Source: Serinus canaria (lineage: Eukaryota > Chordata > Aves > Passeriformes > Fringillidae). Taken from it: a stretch of 64,000 nucleotides of DNA. Location of the stretch: the NCBI RefSeq assembly GCF_022539315.1, contig NC_066313.1, positions 36,555,059-36,619,058 on the forward strand, given 5' to 3'. A program made the position numbers and the translations under genes. Under the pieces are notes generated by a model, which saw nothing but the letters and a program-made list of their open reading frames with translations, was not told where the DNA came from and made no database searches. Below are positions 36,301 through 49,700 of the stretch, one piece after another (within the stretch, counting starts at the first letter, position 1; every line of letters begins with the position of its first letter).

Positions 36301-37764
36301 TGGTCCTGTGACAGCACCCAGTGAGCTCTGCCCATCCAACAAAGCATTATCCATTGCTTGCTTGTGTGTACGTATGTTCATCTGATTTATAACAAAGCTT
36401 GTTTTATTTAATTATCTGAGTGGTTTGCCCAGGGACAGCACTGTACCAACCCCAATGTTTTCTAAAATAGCTATGGACTATGACCTGTGGCCAAGGGTTG
36501 TTTGTACTCCCAACACAGAACAACACTGTCACTATCCAATATTAAAATAATTAGAGGTTTGTGCTTTCATTTTGCTGGTTTCATGCAACACTTCTTTCTG
36601 GTTTTGGCTGAAAGGCATTTCTCATCCATATGTTTTGACACTGGGGTTTGCCCAAGAATGTGCTTAGGGAGAGGGTGAATTAGGAGCTAAAAGTAGTACT
36701 GACTGGAAAATGCCCCTATTTACCTGAGCAAACAGGAGAAATCTTATTGGTGATCCTTCTCCCTTCCTCTCTTGCCCTGAACTGCTCCAGGTTTCTTAGG
36801 AAGTCTTCAGTAATGAAGAACAAATACTGGGAATATGCTGAAGAAATATGTTGTTTGTCAAAAAATGCTCATTGTATTTTTTACAGATGTTTGACGCTGT
36901 CAGGAGGGAAGGTTTCTGTAGTCCAGAGTGCTGGTTTTGGCCAGACTGAGAGATGTAGCTTATCCAGGTAACTTGAAAGAGATTACAAATTTCCATGCAA
37001 GGCTGGGACACCTGGGGCAGTAACTCCCACCAGAATGAAAGAGGAGGGCAACACCCAGGAGGTCAGAAGTGACCATTAAGTGTTATGCTATTGCAAGGGG
37101 CACTGTCCACTCGTTCACCATCTCCATCTGGTTTTGTGCCAAAAGGAAAATCAATACTAGCTCTGTGTGCGTAGTTGTGATGTTTTGAACATGCACATGA
37201 GGCCAGGTTTGTCACCAGAATTACTGCTTGCTACTAGAAGTGCTTACTACTTACTTTGCCTGTTTCAGAGAAATGAAAATATGTGGAAAAATTGGATAAG
37301 CTTTTGGAAATACAGCTGTTTTTCAGATCCTGATGTTTGTTTCTTCCCAGCTGGTGCTGGCTGGTTGAAAAAAGGACAATCCATCCCTTTGCTGACTCCA
37401 AAGCTGTTAGTTGTTTGCATCCATTGTGGGACAGGATAGTATTTAAAATCTCCACATACGTAGCAAAAGGGGCTGAGGCAATTAAATCAGTATTTCCCTA
37501 AGTGCTTTCGGGCATTTCTTAGCACTGCATGGGTTTCTGAAAGGGATTATCTGCTTTCACAGACAAACACATCCCAGATTTTCCCAGAAATTAGGCAATC
37601 TTCATCTTCAAATTATTTATTCTTTACTGTTTCTATGTCCACTGAAAGGCAGATTCAAGGCTTTTTTGAAGGTGAGGGGACATTCAGGAAAGTGGGCTGC
37701 AGGCATTTTTTTTGTGTGCAAAATCAGGCAGACATAATTAAAGGTCCTTTCTGAAAAGGGGTGA

Positions 37765-37870
37765 ACTCTCTGTCTCCATCCTTGGAGATATATACTCTCC
37801 AGCCCTGGAAATATTCAAAAGCTGTCTGGGCATGGTAGCTCCAGGTAGCACTGCCTGAGCCAGCATGAGG
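37765..37870 (+). mobile_element. Probable diverged CR1 fragment, sense orientation
   Basis: CTCTGTCTCCATCCTTGGAGATATATACTC and CTGGAAATATTCAAAAGCTGTCTGGGCATGG resemble a less common CR1 subfamily 3' region. The copy is short and diverged. Confidence 0.6.
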
Positions 37871-39744
37871 AAGAGATTAGAAAACAAGACTTAAAAAAAT
37901 GAACAAACCATCTGGAGTATGCTCGTGTCATTCCTTGGTGGTGTAATCCATTTTTTTATATTAGGTGTGGGCCTGAGCTAAGCTAAGGCCAAGACCTGCA
38001 TTAACTGTGTGATGATGGCAGGGCTCCAGAGGCTGGGAGCAAGGCAAGAATACCGGGAAGTGATAAAAGGGAAGATACTGGGTGGAGACAGGATCACAAA
38101 AGAGCTAGGTGAGAGATGAAGCCAAGCTTTGCCGGAATAAAAGCCTGGAGGGCTTCCTGTGCAGTGCCAGGGCTTCCAGCCTGTGTGGCTCCCCTGCAAT
38201 GGCACAGAGGAACAATGACCCACGGTGTCGATGGCCATTAGAGGGAGCTTGGAGGAGCCCAAGGATGAAATGTAGCCCTGGAAAGCAGAAGCAGTGTATG
38301 GAAGACAGCTGGTTCAGCATTTTAAACCTATTTTTAATATCCTTGAGATGCTTAATGAGATAAGGAGGTATTTCCCTATGATCTCCAAGAGATACAGCTG
38401 CTTCTTCCTTGGAAGAATTGATTTTTGAAAGAGGCTGGGATTCTTTGAAGAATAGTTCAATAGTTTAATTAAAGCACATGTCTGGTGGTATCTTCCATCA
38501 GGCATCCTCATCCCATTATAATTTTTTTTAAAAATTCAGCTGATGTTGTCTTAAGCATGTTCACTAGCTGTTACTAAATGGACTGGATGCTTTTACTTGG
38601 AAAAAAGCAAACAAGAATACCATTTGGATTCATACAGCAGCCAGAGGAAGGTTCAGCAATTGCTGGATTCACCCAGGACATTGCAGGTCCAGCCTCAAGC
38701 TCATTCCACTGACAGGCTGAAAGAAACCCTGAAGGAGGTGAGGGATGCAGATGCCTGACCCCTGGTACTCCCTGACCCAGGATCTGCTTCTGCAACCTTT
38801 CACACTTTGAAGGAAAGGTGTGATGGCTCAGATTGGCACATCTCATCCCAGAGCATCCCACTCCAGCTATTCTACTGGCCTTGGTCTTGTTTCCCACTCC
38901 CTCCACTGAGCCAGTGCCAGCCCTTTCACAGTCATGTGTGAGTGTTCAGCATCTGTCTGGGACCCACCTGGGATTTTTACTTCTGTATCTGTCTGCCTGT
39001 CTAGTCAGGCATTAGATAAAGGAACAAATTACTGTGGAGCATCTCATCACAGCATGTAAGCTCCTCCTAACACCCAGTCCCCTGGCACTTCGGGGAGAAT
39101 GAACACGAAATGTTACAGACTCGCTGGGTACATGGGAGGGAAGAGGGATGAGCTGTCACCCAGCCCATGCTCACTTCCTGCCTGCTGAGCAGTTAATTGA
39201 CAGCAACCTGTTACCACCAGGAATTTGTTCTACCTATCCAAATATTTCAGATTGTTCGTGGATAGTTTTGACTTCTTCTTTATTAATGAAATATTTTCAG
39301 TGCTCATGGCTGAAAAACTTCAAAGCTTGATTTGCTCAAAAATTAGAGAGCAAACAAGGACAGTTTGCATTTACTACCTTTTATGAAAGACTTTTGCATT
39401 TTTGAGATGCTGACTTGAGATTTTTAAATACCTCAGAACAGTACTATCGTGCTTTCTTTGGCTAACAGGACACTAAAAAGCAGCTGTTGCAAAACCCACC
39501 CGGTGTGCGGTAAGTCACTACATGCACTGTTCTTGTCTGGGTTTGGGCTCCCTTCCCCGCTCTTTGTCTGGTTGATCTGGCTGGTGAGATTAGGAGCCCT
39601 GCAGGGCAGGGAGGATCCCCGTCTGTGTATTTGCGCTGTGTCTTGACACTTGTAAAGGAAGCGAGTAATCATCACTCTTGCTGCTTTCATGTCTCCTTGC
39701 ACAATAGAAATAATTAATAGTAATAGCAGTGCTTTGCCTATCTG

Positions 39745-39900
39745 CGGCCCCTTTCATCTGAAGACCTGAAAGTGCTTGACAAGCATTAACTAAATTAGCT
39801 TCCAAATACCTGGAGAGGGAGTCAGATGTAATCATCCCCACTTTTAGGTGAGCACACAGGAGGAGAAGCTAAGCTAACTGAGTGCTTACAGTTAGTCAGC
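39745..39900 (+). repeat. Ancient MIR/amniote-repeat-like remnant
   Basis: AAGTGCTTGACAAGCATTAACTAAATTAGC, then ATCATCCCCACTTTTAGGTGAGCACACAGG and further AAGCTAAG...GTTAGTCAGCTG, follows the layout of old amniote SINE consensus sequences (CCCCATTTTACAGATGAGG and so on). It is diverged; the family is not certain. Confidence 0.5.
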
Positions 39901-42900
39901 TGAAACCATGTTTCCTCCACTGGGGGAGCTTGCTCAGCACTTAGAAGGCTTTTTGAGGTGTCCAAAGGCGGGGTTTGATGTCCACGTTTTTCTTCCAAAC
40001 CTCACAGGCTGTGAAGCTGTGTGATCTGCCCTGCAGGAGCTGGAGGATGCACGTCAGGCACTGTCACTCATGAAGTTTACCATTTGAACAACTAACGTGG
40101 ACTGGGAAGGAAGGAAGTTCTGCTGACACCATGTTGGCAAAACCTGAGTGACTCTGAATTAGTCCTGATTTCAGAAATGTAAGTGGCCCCCGCACAGAAA
40201 TACTTCACCTTGGATCCAGGTGTGATGCAGCCAGGTTTGCACCGTGCTGCCTTTCACTTCAAAACCCTTCCTTTTGGTGGCAAATTTGATCAGCCTTGTA
40301 TACAATGTGTGGGCTTGCCAGGCCCTGCCACAGTGTTCACAGCTCTTTCTTGCAAAGACGCTGACAGGCCTGACCCAAATCTGGAGTCTTAAACAGATCT
40401 CTGTTAAAACAAGAGTGCTCTGCAACTCCTAGGACTGTACTCAGCAGGGGAAAGGAAGAAATTCTCAGTATCAACAATGTAAGATCTGGTACCGACATGA
40501 AATTATAAAACAAAGGCAAGTGATGTTTTGAAAGACCACAGCAAGCTCTTCAAAGTGGTAGCTGGGCTAGTGGACAAGAGTGGTTTCTTTTCATAGACTA
40601 TGGAATTTCTAATGCTGCTAAAATTATTTTCCTTTTTAATATCAGGCCTGAAAGGCTTCCATTCCAGGAATGGCACTCAGGCTGTAACATAGGCTCCTTC
40701 AAATAGGAAGTATCAGAGTCACTGAAGAACAAGGGCTGCTCCTTATTGCAAAACTTTGTAGACTCAGATGAAAGGCACTAATAGTGTTGGCAGCATATCC
40801 CATAAATCACATGACTTCACTGTGGGCAGTCACCCATGTTTCCACAAGGTTGTGACATTTTCCACATTTTCTCCTTTCCAGCCGAGAAACTGGCCAGAAG
40901 AACTTGTCTGGACATCAGGTAACTCCTGTCGGCTCCTCCACTCCACATGGCACCCTCCCATTTAATCAACAGATGCTAAGCAAAATGTCACAATCTTGCT
41001 TGGAATATGCAGCTTATATCACTTTTGGGGATGGGTTGCCTGTAAGAATTGAGTTTGCAACAATTTGAAGCTACTTGAGCAGATGCAATCACATCAGTTC
41101 TTTCTTTTCTGCTCACAATGCTTGATACCTCCTTTTCTTCCACCTTCTTTAAATAGTCCTGGTTTCCAGTGCTGGGGTATATTACCTAAACTCCCCTATT
41201 TACCCAGAGAGAAAATGAGGCAATGATCTCGTAGGAGGAAAACAAAAGGGTCACTTTTCCTCTAGAGTAAGTAAGTAGGTCAGTGCCATGAGACATAATG
41301 GAAGAGGATCCCATGGTGCCCACGGGGTGACTAGAGGAGGCTGGACAGGCAGCAGAGCTGCCTGGAGCAGTGCTCAGGTGGACCTCAGCACTGGCCCTCC
41401 TGCTGGCAGGCAGCAAAGGTGTGTGTGAAAGAGTTTCACCATGCAACCAGTCACAGCATCACTTCCACAAACACTGGAAGTCCAGCAAGACCCTGATCTC
41501 CACCAGCCCCGTGCTCAGGGGGAAGCCTGGGGGCCAGGAGAGCTGTTGCCTTGCTCCCAGCTCTGAACAGGGAGTCCAGAGACCAGGCTCCCGTGCTTTG
41601 TGAGCATCTGGACATTGCGTGCACTTCCTCCTTCCTCATTTGTATAATAGGGTTAATAAACCTGTTCTGCCCCACACTGCTGACGTAATGCTAAGCTCTT
41701 TCATGTTGGTTGAGTGCTACAATGCCACTCTGTGGAAACTCATAAATAATGTACCTTGAAGTTCTGTCGAGGTATTAACCCTGTTTTAACAGTGCAGATT
41801 TACATGAGTTGCCACGCACAAGAAGCTTCTCTTAATTAGGATCAAAACTTACTTTTTTTAGCTTTGTTTTAATGACTCTTAAGGTTGAACAATTTTTACT
41901 TGCCCAGCCTATTTGGCAATTTATTGTAATCCCTTCAAGCTTGCAGTTCCTTTCAGTGCACAGTTAAATGTCTTTCTTCTCATCATTGCGTTCCTTTACG
42001 CTCTTCAAATTGAATTAACTTTAGGGGTTTTTGACAAATGTATAATTGGTTTCTCTGAAATCTAAATTAATCTATGTTATCGTACTCTTTTGGTGGTGTG
42101 GGAGATACTGGGTTTGGCTCAAAACCTTGACAGAAAAGAAAGGATCTGTGTGCTGCTTCTGACAAAACAGAGGCCCTTTTTTCTATTTCACACCATGCCT
42201 CAAGATTTGTCAACAGCTGGTAATGTACCAAAGTAGCTGTTCTGCAAGGAGACTGTCCACACAGAGATGTACAGAGAAAATTATTTTGCACTAATGATCA
42301 CCGGACAACCACTGTGGTAAATGCCCAGTTGTGACCCTGAGCTGGGTGCATGGACTGAGCCCAAATGGCTGGAAGGCAACGCCAGGAGGCCGTGAGGGCT
42401 CTGACATGGGAGTCTGGAGGGATGGGTTCTGTTTCCATCCTGCCACAAAGACTTCTGGGCAGATGTGAGTCAGGTTCACTATGTAATGTGCAGTATGGGA
42501 TATAGCTGCACTTCTAATATCTTCACTGATAGTAGATCCTTGTTATTCTTGGAGTTCCAGCGGCTTTTTTGTCCTTTTGTCTCCAACAGTTTCAGTTCTC
42601 AGACTTGGAATGCTCTAGGAAAATCCTGTGTATGCCAAGGAAGACTTTCTTACCAAAGTCCTATCTAGAACTCCAGACAGAAATTCTGAATGTCTTTTGA
42701 GATTTCTGACCTACCAGTGTGAACTCAAAAGATTGAAGTAATTGACATGCACCTTGTGTGCTTTCCAAGATAACATGAAGTTTTTATTCTGCTCACTTTA
42801 TTCTGTTTACTGCTGCAACTCAAAAAACTTTTTCAAAGTGCAATAGAAACTGGTTTTAAGTGATATACAAAGAGACTTTTGCATTTAATGTGTGTTTGTG

Positions 42901-45900
42901 TCTGGAAAGAATGGGACAACTGATGAAGGGAGAGGATGTCTTGGTTGAAAGGCTGATGCAAAACTTAGGAGGGTTCAGTTCCCACATGTATCACAGACAC
43001 TCTTTGTCACCTTGGGATAGTCACCACAGGCACAGCCCCAGGGCTGGTGGCAATACTTGCTGAGGGTAATCTTATGCTGGAAACCGAGACCAATTCTCCA
43101 ACCTGGATTGCAGTGGTGACACAAATCAACACAACAGAGGCACCAGGAAGGATCAGCTATGAATGGGAGCTACTACTATCAAGAAGAAGCAGAGGAAGCA
43201 GACTAGACAATCTGCATGGACATCAGCTCATCATCTGTTCAATGCAGAACCAAAGCTGGGCTTCAGTAGTAGGCAGCTTGAATAAAGTGCTCATCTATGA
43301 TCTAATGTCAAGGAACTGACAAAGATCAGCACATCCATCATCTCTCTTCATTGATTTTACTTTGACCATCACAACTTAAATATTTTAGTTTGATCACTAA
43401 CATTAGTTAGCACAAGTCTGGCCTTTAGTGCACTAACTTAAGCTGATTCTTGCAGTAATTCCTGACTTACTTGAAAAGAAAGCTCTACTGGTGATGCTTC
43501 AGGGCTCATTCACAAACTAGTGTTCAAGATGTTCACCCTTCAGTCCTATGAACATTGCTTCTCATTGCAAAACTCTGAAACCCAGCCATGCTCTAATTTT
43601 AGCCTTCAGAGGGACGGAAAGTCTCAGAGTAACCAACAGCCAACCCCTTTGCTGAAAGAATCCTGGACAAAGTGACACATTTAATCCCATGAGCTCACTG
43701 CTGGAAGGGAGCTTCCCAGAAATTTTCCTGATGCAAGGACAAAACAGCTGTTCTTTCATCTTTTTCTGAGTCACGCCCACAGCACCTCCCCGGAATGCAA
43801 ATGTGCCTGGGTTTAATGATGTGACAAGGTAATTAAGAGTTAATGTGTGGATGCAAAAGGTATACAAGTTACCAGATCTACTAAGTGCTGAAGCCAAGCC
43901 TAGGCGTTTACCAGACTTACAACACGTTGCTGATATAGGGTGCTAATGTCTACACATTATTCCTGTTACACAAGGAAATTTTACAGTAATAGACAAATAA
44001 ATTAACTTCATATTTGAATTTTAAAGAGGTATTCTAATAAGAAAGCAGCCAGGACCCAATCCTAGGTGCATGAGAAGTAATAGAAAAACTAGGACATAGC
44101 ACTATTATTATTTAAATGACTATAATGCATTCAGATGCCAGCTCAGAATTGGACACTCCCCCTTTGTATTCCCTGTTAGCCTGATGCATTTGTGTTATAT
44201 TAGTCCACATATACAGAGATTTAAACATAAAACAGAAATCTCGAATTACAAGAAAGCACACGGACAGGAAACATAATAACATTGTCTAGATTAAATTGGC
44301 CCTGTACCCAGTCCTTAAATATCTCTAATGGCATGCAAATGGCTGACTTAAGCAATTGAACTCCACACAATCTCATTCAAAGCACACAGTGCCCTATAAA
44401 TAAACATATTTCCTACTCGAAGGCAAATGCTTGTTACACTATGACAATGAATATTTGCATAACAGGCACGAGTTCTTGTAAATGCAGGTGCTTGAGTGAC
44501 AGGTGATGAAGTCTGTAACTCCCCTGGGCTCAGGAGAGCTTCTCTGGGCAGGGGAAGTATTCCTAGGCCCTGTGAAAAGATGACGGTAGGATCCTTTTAG
44601 CCTCCAAGTGTCCCCTTGGCTTTTCCACAGGTTTGTAGCCCAGCAGCTGGTCTGTCTGTCCCACCCCAGGGGCATGCTCGATGGCTGTGCCACGGGCTGG
44701 CAAAGCTCAGCTCAGCTCCCACTGTCATTGTGTTTTCTTTTGCTTTCTAATTACGCCTGTTAAAATCACAGTGCTTTCAGTCATCATCATTTGAGTAACG
44801 CAACAAAGTGACACAATAAGGCAGTGGAAAAGGAAGATGACTTGAGAGTATCAGTGTTTTGGAAGAGAGGATACAGATTGATGTTGAGAAGACAAGAGGC
44901 TGGGCACAGTGTGGTTTTGCAGCAGAAGAGTGAAGAGATCAGCAAGGTGTCCAAGAGTATCAGGAAGACTGTAGGTGCTGCCTCTGAGGATCAGGATCTC
45001 TGTACACCTGTATTGTTTTGTTGCACAACACCTGTGTTGTCCTATCACCTCTCCTCGTTCTCGTTGTTCATTGATTGACTGACATCAGCAAATGAACATC
45101 AGCATGTATCAGAGAGAATTTTGGGGACCAAGGGGCTCCTGCTTTTATACCTGTGTAAAGCTGACCATTTGCAGTTTGTCTTGACTGTATCCTTAACCCA
45201 CATATTAGTCCTCATAGGTAAAGAAATGCAAAGCATAGCCTAAAACCACCAAAAAAATTCTTCAGCACGATCCTGCATGTGTCTGGGTGCCTTGTCTCTT
45301 GATTTAGATGAGACCAATCACGGTCCAGCTGGGCTGCTGTGAACAGCACCTGGTTTTTTGAGTTATTCTCTGTGACTTCAGAGACACCTGCACACCAACG
45401 AGGAGAGGGGAGCTCAGCACAGCTGACCATAGATGTGGCCATCACTGCCACATGCCAGAGGGTGAACCTCACCCCACTGCCACATGAAACATCATCCACA
45501 TCACTGAGCTGCATCTCGGTGGACAGCATTAAACCTGTGACTTCCAAATCTGTTTCTGAAACCCCCTGCATCCCTAGTCATGGATAACCATTAGCTTCCA
45601 CAAGAAGAGGTCAGGTTCTGGAGCTGAAAGGGGAATTTTACAGCTGTTAAAGCTTATAATGAGTCTCAAGAACTCTAGTCCAGAACTGCCACTTTTTATA
45701 TCTGGAGTCACTTAAAAATTAGGAACAAAGCAGTATGATTTTGCAAAATGTCCTGTCACCTAGATGATATTTTTTTGGGATGTTTCCTAAGTGACTTATA
45801 ATATTCTATCCTATCAAGTATACATTTACACTGGGCTTTGCCAAGATGGTAACACAGATATCCTCTTAGAAGAGGTTAGGCTGTAAAGCGAGGGAGTGAT

Positions 45901-46521
45901 TTTCTAGAGAGTTACGTGGGCATGTTAATTGCCAAGGTTAATAAAAGGGTGATCTTCGTGTGTCTCAATTCTTAGGTGTCCAAATGGAAAAACTTTTATA
46001 AGGGCTCTAATTTCCAGGGATGCTTGTAAAAAGGTACCTCATTTTGGGGACACTAAACTGAATATATTCAAAACAATTGCATTCATAATAAATAAATCAG
46101 AAAATTATGAGAGGTACTGGTCAATTCTTTTGCTCCCTCTGATAATGCTGGATTATACCTTAGTGTTACGTCATTAAAAAAAACCAATGAAGACAACAAG
46201 ATGCTTCAGACATGATCAAGAAGTCAAAATAATTTTTTTTTAAATAGAGTTTTAAAAGGATGTCAAAAACCCCAACCCCTCCTCTGCCCCAGTGTGCCAT
46301 ATCACCTAGTCTGGAAAAGGAGGACTAAAATGCATCCAGACTTCTAAAAACCACCAACCGTCTCTAGCCTGGACAGGCAAGTGAGTAATTTACTCACTAA
46401 CCAAAGGATTGGCAAAGGTCCTGCCATGACAGCAACCTTCTCCCTGCTCTGCATAGCCCGGCTCTCTACCTATCCCAGTCCTAACCTGCTGGAAAGGAGG
46501 AGCTTTGCTCTGTCCCTTCCT

Positions 46522-46530
46522 TATTTATAA
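46522..46530 (+). promoter_or_regulatory. TATA-like element of the ferroxidase gene
   Basis: The sequence CCTTATTTATAACTT lies about 100 nt upstream of the start codon at 46627. Initiation would be expected near 46550-46560, at or inside the adjacent G-rich block. The position and orientation fit; function is inferred. Confidence 0.5.
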
Positions 46531-46543
46531 CTTGTTGAGAGCT

Positions 46544-46563
46544 GGGAGGGAGGGAGGGAGGGG
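46544..46563 (+). promoter_or_regulatory. Five-tract G-quadruplex motif at the ferroxidase transcription start
   Basis: Four GGGA units followed by GGGG lie between the TATA-like element and the start codon. Five G-tracts separated by single A residues satisfy the usual quadruplex rule with one-base loops. It could act in promoter DNA or in the 5' UTR of the mRNA, depending on the exact start site. Confidence 0.6.
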
Positions 46564-46579
46564 TGAGCTCGCTGTGGTG

Positions 46580-46700
46580 CATCCTGCTGCCGCCTGCCCG
46601 TGCCAGCCTCGCAGTCAGCACCACCGATGCCTCCCGCGCAGTGCGGCGGCCGCCTCCGCGCCCTGGGCTTCCTCTGGCTGTGGGCGCTGGTGGAAGCAAA
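46580..46700. promoter_or_regulatory. Small CpG-rich patch over ferroxidase exon 1
   Basis: This stretch is much richer in G+C and in CpG than the surrounding AT-leaning DNA, for example CGCGCAGTGCGGCGGCCGCC. It covers the start codon and signal peptide. At about 120 bp it is shorter than a formal CpG island. Confidence 0.5.
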
Positions 46701-49700
46701 GACCAGAACTTATTACCTCGGGATTGTGGAAGAGAATTGGGACTATGCACCATCTGGGAAAAATCTGATCACAGGACAAAGCCTCTTAGAGGACAAGTAA
46801 GTGGCTGGGGGCTTGGGCAAGCTGGAGGTGTACCAACAACTCCAAAACAAAATTGGTTAATGTGGTAATTTTGCTGCAAATGTCTTAAGACGGCCTTTGC
46901 CTTGTTTTTATTCTGATGATGTTGCCATAGGTGGGAATTCAGTTTCAAGGCAAGATTAGACTTTAATTGATTTCTCCTCCATTGTGGTTGATTAAGCAAG
47001 GTAATAGCATGAATTTGAAGAGGATGTTAATGAACTGATATTTGTCAAAAAAGCATCAGGTATGGGCTCAAAATCCCCTACCTGTATTTCATAGAGATGC
47101 AGGTATCCCTGGGACTTCGTATCAAAAAGCAAACTGCAACTTTGCTATAACCAAGCAGAGTCTTTGCAGTAAAATGCAAACCCCTGTTTACTGGCATATT
47201 ATGTAATTTTAAGTATTTCCCCTGATGAAATTTGGGAAACTTGGTAAGATATTATGAAATTCAGATGTGTATAGTACCTACAAATGGGATACAAGTCCCT
47301 ATATCCATGCAATCTATACAACAGTGAGGACTTCCATTTTGGAAATGTGTATAGATAAGTGCTTAGATACACAACAGTGAATGGTCAGACAGAATTCCTG
47401 GTGAGCTCTGAAACTGGGGAGCGTAGGTGAGCACTGTGATGGATCCTGCCTTGGCCAGTGAGACAGGTGTCTGTTCTCATGCCCACACGGCTGGGGCTGG
47501 CTGTGCGTTCCTCCCAGAGCAGTAGAGCTGGCCTGGATGTTCTATGGAGATGGCTCCAATGCCTGGTGCCTCTCTAAAGAATGATTTGGGTTGGAAGGGA
47601 CCTTTAAAGGTGGTCTGGTTCATCTCCCCTGTCATGGTCAGGGTCATCTTCAGCTAGGTCAGGTAGCTCAGAGGCACATCCAAGCTGAATTTGAATGCTT
47701 CCAAGGATGGGGCATCCGCCACCTCTCTGGGCAATGTGTGCTGGTGTTGTACCCCCTTCATTGTTAAAAACTTTTTTCTTACATCTGAATTTACTCTCTT
47801 TTTGTTGGAAACCATCGCTTCTTACATCATGGGATTCAAATGTGTGGGAATATTTTTAACACTTCATTGATATTTTTGGCACACTAGAGGTATTTTGGGG
47901 ATCCCTCCTCAGTGTCTAGGCTTGGGATTGGAGTGGAAGCTGTAAGGAAGTGAGGAGGTCCTGGTCTCTGTACCAGGTTTGGAGGCTCACTGGGAGCTAG
48001 ATGCTGCCTCCCAGAAGCTAGAAATGGAAATGTACTCTCTGACTTTTCAGGAAATCCTAAGCAAGTCTGGACATGTCTCTAGTGGTAAGTAATTTCAGAA
48101 TCACTCTCAGATGAATTTCATAAAATAAAGTATTTTGTCACAAGAAGGAGATGAGAAAGAGTTTTATTTTTCAACACAAATTTATGCTTAAGCTTTTAAT
48201 TGCTAGAGGTCCCAGATGGCATCAAAGTCAATAGGTATTACCTTTATAGGTAGAATTAAGATTAATAGTTTGCTCCCAGACCATGAAAACAAGCTTTACT
48301 GGCAAAATTGTTCTTAATTTATATTAAATGCCTGAATTTCTCACTTTCTTAACCTTTGTAGCAAAGGATAACTTTCTCCACTCAATAAACTAGAAGATCT
48401 CTCACAGATCTCTTACAGGGCAGTACAGCATTAACTGAAGAGCAGCTAATTATAAATTGACTTCAATGGAGAGATATTCAATAGAGAGATACCACAGAGA
48501 GATTGTAATCTGTTCTGTAAATTGTACTTTTGAGCCAATGTGCACTTTGTGCTCCCTGAACATCAAGTGGCACATTTACTTTAAAGTTTGTGACATAAAT
48601 GCTTTTTTTTTTTTACTAAATGGCAACACAGGGATGGAAGATACCTTATGTCTTCAGTCATCATGGCAATGTAATAATTATAGAATGCTAATTACAAAAG
48701 GTTTACCCACAGAGGATTTTAATCTAGACTACACATTCAAAGCTGGGGAGATGTTTGCCACAAACTCCCTACGTGCAAAATAATTAAGTGATTTTTGTTA
48801 TTTTACTCCACTTTTAAACCGTATTGAATTGAGCCAGGATAAATTGCTGTATTCTGGGATAATAATGTCTGCATAGGCATGTGGTTAAATAGTGAACCAG
48901 AAATAGCTATTTTGACTATCCAGTTCTTTAGGATAATTTCTAATGTAAATTTAAAATACTATAATAATGGGCTACTTTTCAGCTAATTAATTGGTTCCTA
49001 CGGATATTACAAAAAAAGTAGTTCCATAAGCAAAGTTCAAGGATCATTTCCCAGGTAGGGATAGGAATGCCTTTGGAGCCATCTCTGTTCTGCAAGCAGC
49101 TACACTCAGGCTCGCTGAGCCAAGCACTTCTCACCTTGTGAAGCATCCTCACAGCACCCATCTGATGGGGCACTATCCCAGTCTTATTGAGAGGGAAGTG
49201 AAGATAAAGAGGTTGCAGACAAGCTGATTACCTTTAAAATAATTGGTGCATACACAAAAAGGAATGTTCCCTTCGATTCCAGCTTGCCCACAGAGATATA
49301 ATCAAAACCACTTATTCCTCAGTACTTAATGAAAATCCTGAATTAGCAAGTGTGCAATGGAAAGTGTTACATTACCAGGATCAGATAGAGACATTTAAGA
49401 GATGATTTGCAATGTTGCTTGCCAAAGTCAATAACATCTTCCTCAACCTTTAGTTTTTAGTAGTAAAGAAGATAAAGGGGTTTTGGTAGATGAAGCATGA
49501 AACCAGATTCTGGCACTAGACACAGCTATGCTGCTCAGTTCCTGCTGTGCTGGTGCTGAGCGAGCTGCCTCTGGAGCCAGGAATCCTAGTGCTGCATCAG
49601 AACCTGCCTGGGTGTGAGCTGAAAAGACTGCCTCTCATCAGAGCTGATTAGCCCAAATGAGCCCTGTCTTAGCAGAATTATTCTGCTTGGATGATAATTT

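Larger units (their letters stand above)
29952..46500. other. Intergenic region between divergent TM4SF and ferroxidase genes
   Basis: About 16.5 kb with both flanking genes transcribed outward. It contains CR1 fragments at 30415 and 37765, a hairpin at 33323, a purine-rich stretch at 32790 and a MIR-like remnant at 39745. A possible noncoding exon of the TM4SF gene on the minus strand ends at 32280. No protein-coding exon with recognisable homology was found. Confidence 0.6.

Noticed and set aside
46600..46626. In-frame upstream extension of the ferroxidase start, beginning at GTG
   Set aside because: It begins at a GTG, which is not a normal vertebrate start. The ATG at 46627 gives a well-formed signal peptide.
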